Below, one piece after another: positions 33,586 through 34,038 of a stretch of 34,038 nucleotides of DNA (the stretch's first letter is position 1; every line of letters starts with the position of its first letter). Made by a program: the position numbers and the translations under genes. Origin of the DNA: Candidatus Aquidulcis sp. (GTDB lineage: Bacteria > Chloroflexota > Anaerolineae > Anaerolineales > UBA4823). The DNA is taken from NCBI GenBank assembly GCA_020723385.1, contig DYIZ01000059.1, positions 1 to 34,038 of the forward strand. The letters are read 5' to 3'. The notes beneath the pieces were generated by a model that saw only the letters and a list, made by a program, of their open reading frames with translations, was not told the DNA's origin and ran no database searches.

Positions 33586-34038
33586 TCTCTTCGCTGACCT
33601 GGAGCAGGACGCTACCTTTCTGCCTGTCTCCGGCGAACAATCGCTGCCCGGTTGGATGTGGGAATGCGATGCTGATGGCCTGTATTTGAATTGCGGGCCA
33701 GAAGTGGAAGCCATCTTGGGCATCCCGCCGAACGACTTCAAAGGCCAGCCTCTGACGAAGTTCGCCCTACACTCCCGCTCGATAGAGCTGCTCGAAAATT
33801 CTCTGAAGCGCGCAGATTTTCCAATCGAGATCAACCTGCACTTCATCAACACAGAAGGCGATCTCGTCCCGATATTGCTTCATATCTTCGCCCCGCCGGA
33901 ATCGGGTGAAGGCGGTATGCGCGGCTTCGTTCAGGTGACGCAGCCAATCAAAGAATATCCCGCGGCCCAGGCAACACAATTGCCTGAGATGGGAGAACCG
34001 CCCGCGGCTCCAGAGCCTCCGCCAGCGCCAAAAGTCCG
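33536..34038 (+). CDS. PAS-domain protein (partial, C-terminus missing)
   Basis: The frame is open from an ATG at 33536 to the right edge (167 codons visible). A basic N-terminus (MSKKPPRQKSVRNRLNN) is followed by one PAS domain (about 36-138: GWMWECDADGLYLNCGPEVE, then ILGIPPNDFKGQPLTKF, then an INTEGDLVPILLHIF strand). A Pro/Ala-rich linker (143-167) then leaves the window. The start lies 50 nt inside the ParA gene, and AGGAG 10 nt upstream supports it. No alternative ATG, GTG or TTG exists near the ParA stop; the next ATG would cut into the PAS fold. As the last visible gene of the series it is a candidate for the missing output or adaptor protein, but what follows the linker is not visible. 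Confidence 0.85.
   Translation, partial: MSKKPPRQKSVRNRLNNLFADLEQDATFLPVSGEQSLPGWMWECDADGLYLNCGPEVEAILGIPPNDFKGQPLTKFALHSRSIELLENSLKRADFPIEINLHFINTEGDLVPILLHIFAPPESGEGGMRGFVQVTQPIKEYPAAQATQLPEMGEPPAAPEPPPAPKV

Noticed and set aside
1-34038. CRISPR arrays, insertion sequences, attachment sites
   Set aside because: No regular short repeats with spacers, no transposase or integrase frames and no flanking direct repeats were seen; the only tRNA has no adjacent integrase.

Overview
The window looks like a chromosomal segment of a Chloroflexota bacterium, most likely Anaerolineae. The reasons are the primary sigma factor type, a Gld-type ABC operon next to a DUF4340 protein, a large multi-spanning envelope protein of a kind common there, and above all long runs of HAMP/GAF sensor proteins. 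This taxonomic call is inference from gene content; no rRNA is present. The window divides at the tRNA near 7.4 kb.

Left part (1-7065, all minus strand). A four-gene operon encodes an ABC ATPase, an ABC-2 permease, a GldG-like auxiliary membrane protein and a DUF4340-like protein. It has its own promoter (7199-7228) and an attenuator-like hairpin in the leader. Downstream lie the housekeeping sigma factor (rpoD/sigA), a hairpin terminator, and a partial integral membrane protein that runs off the left edge and may be translated from a leaderless mRNA. A tRNA-Gly(CCC) follows at 7419-7490 on the plus strand as a compact unit, with a perfect-consensus promoter and a perfect 12-bp terminator stem.

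Right part (7636-34038, all plus strand). Fourteen consecutive genes have gaps of at most 31 nt, or overlap, and form one apparent 26-kb operon. The order is two receiver-only response regulators; nine large sensor proteins; two lipoprotein solute-binding proteins placed between sensors (polyamine PotD-like and NMT1/ThiY-like); a ParA-type ATPase; and a PAS protein cut by the right edge. The nine sensors differ at the N-terminus: a soluble Zn-ribbon plus MshEN-like module, membrane bundles with or without Cache domains, a 7TM module plus Cache, and helical-bundle domains. They converge on nearly the same cytoplasmic chassis: HAMP (in seven), a signalling coiled coil, a GAF domain, a short unassigned YG...AW...GYxY segment, a partial GAF, and a C-terminus that stops just after the first helix and strand of a further GAF.

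None of the nine carries a recognisable histidine kinase, GGDEF/EAL, cyclase, phosphatase or chemoreceptor output domain. My main proposal is that this is a multi-input receptor array without transmitters. The receptors would co-assemble through the shared coiled-coil/GAF chassis, take ligand input partly through the two orphan binding proteins, be positioned by the ParA ATPase, and signal through a shared output protein (perhaps the PAS protein at the edge, or a kinase just beyond it) to the receiver-only regulators. The domain layout is read directly from the sequence; the assembly model is inference.
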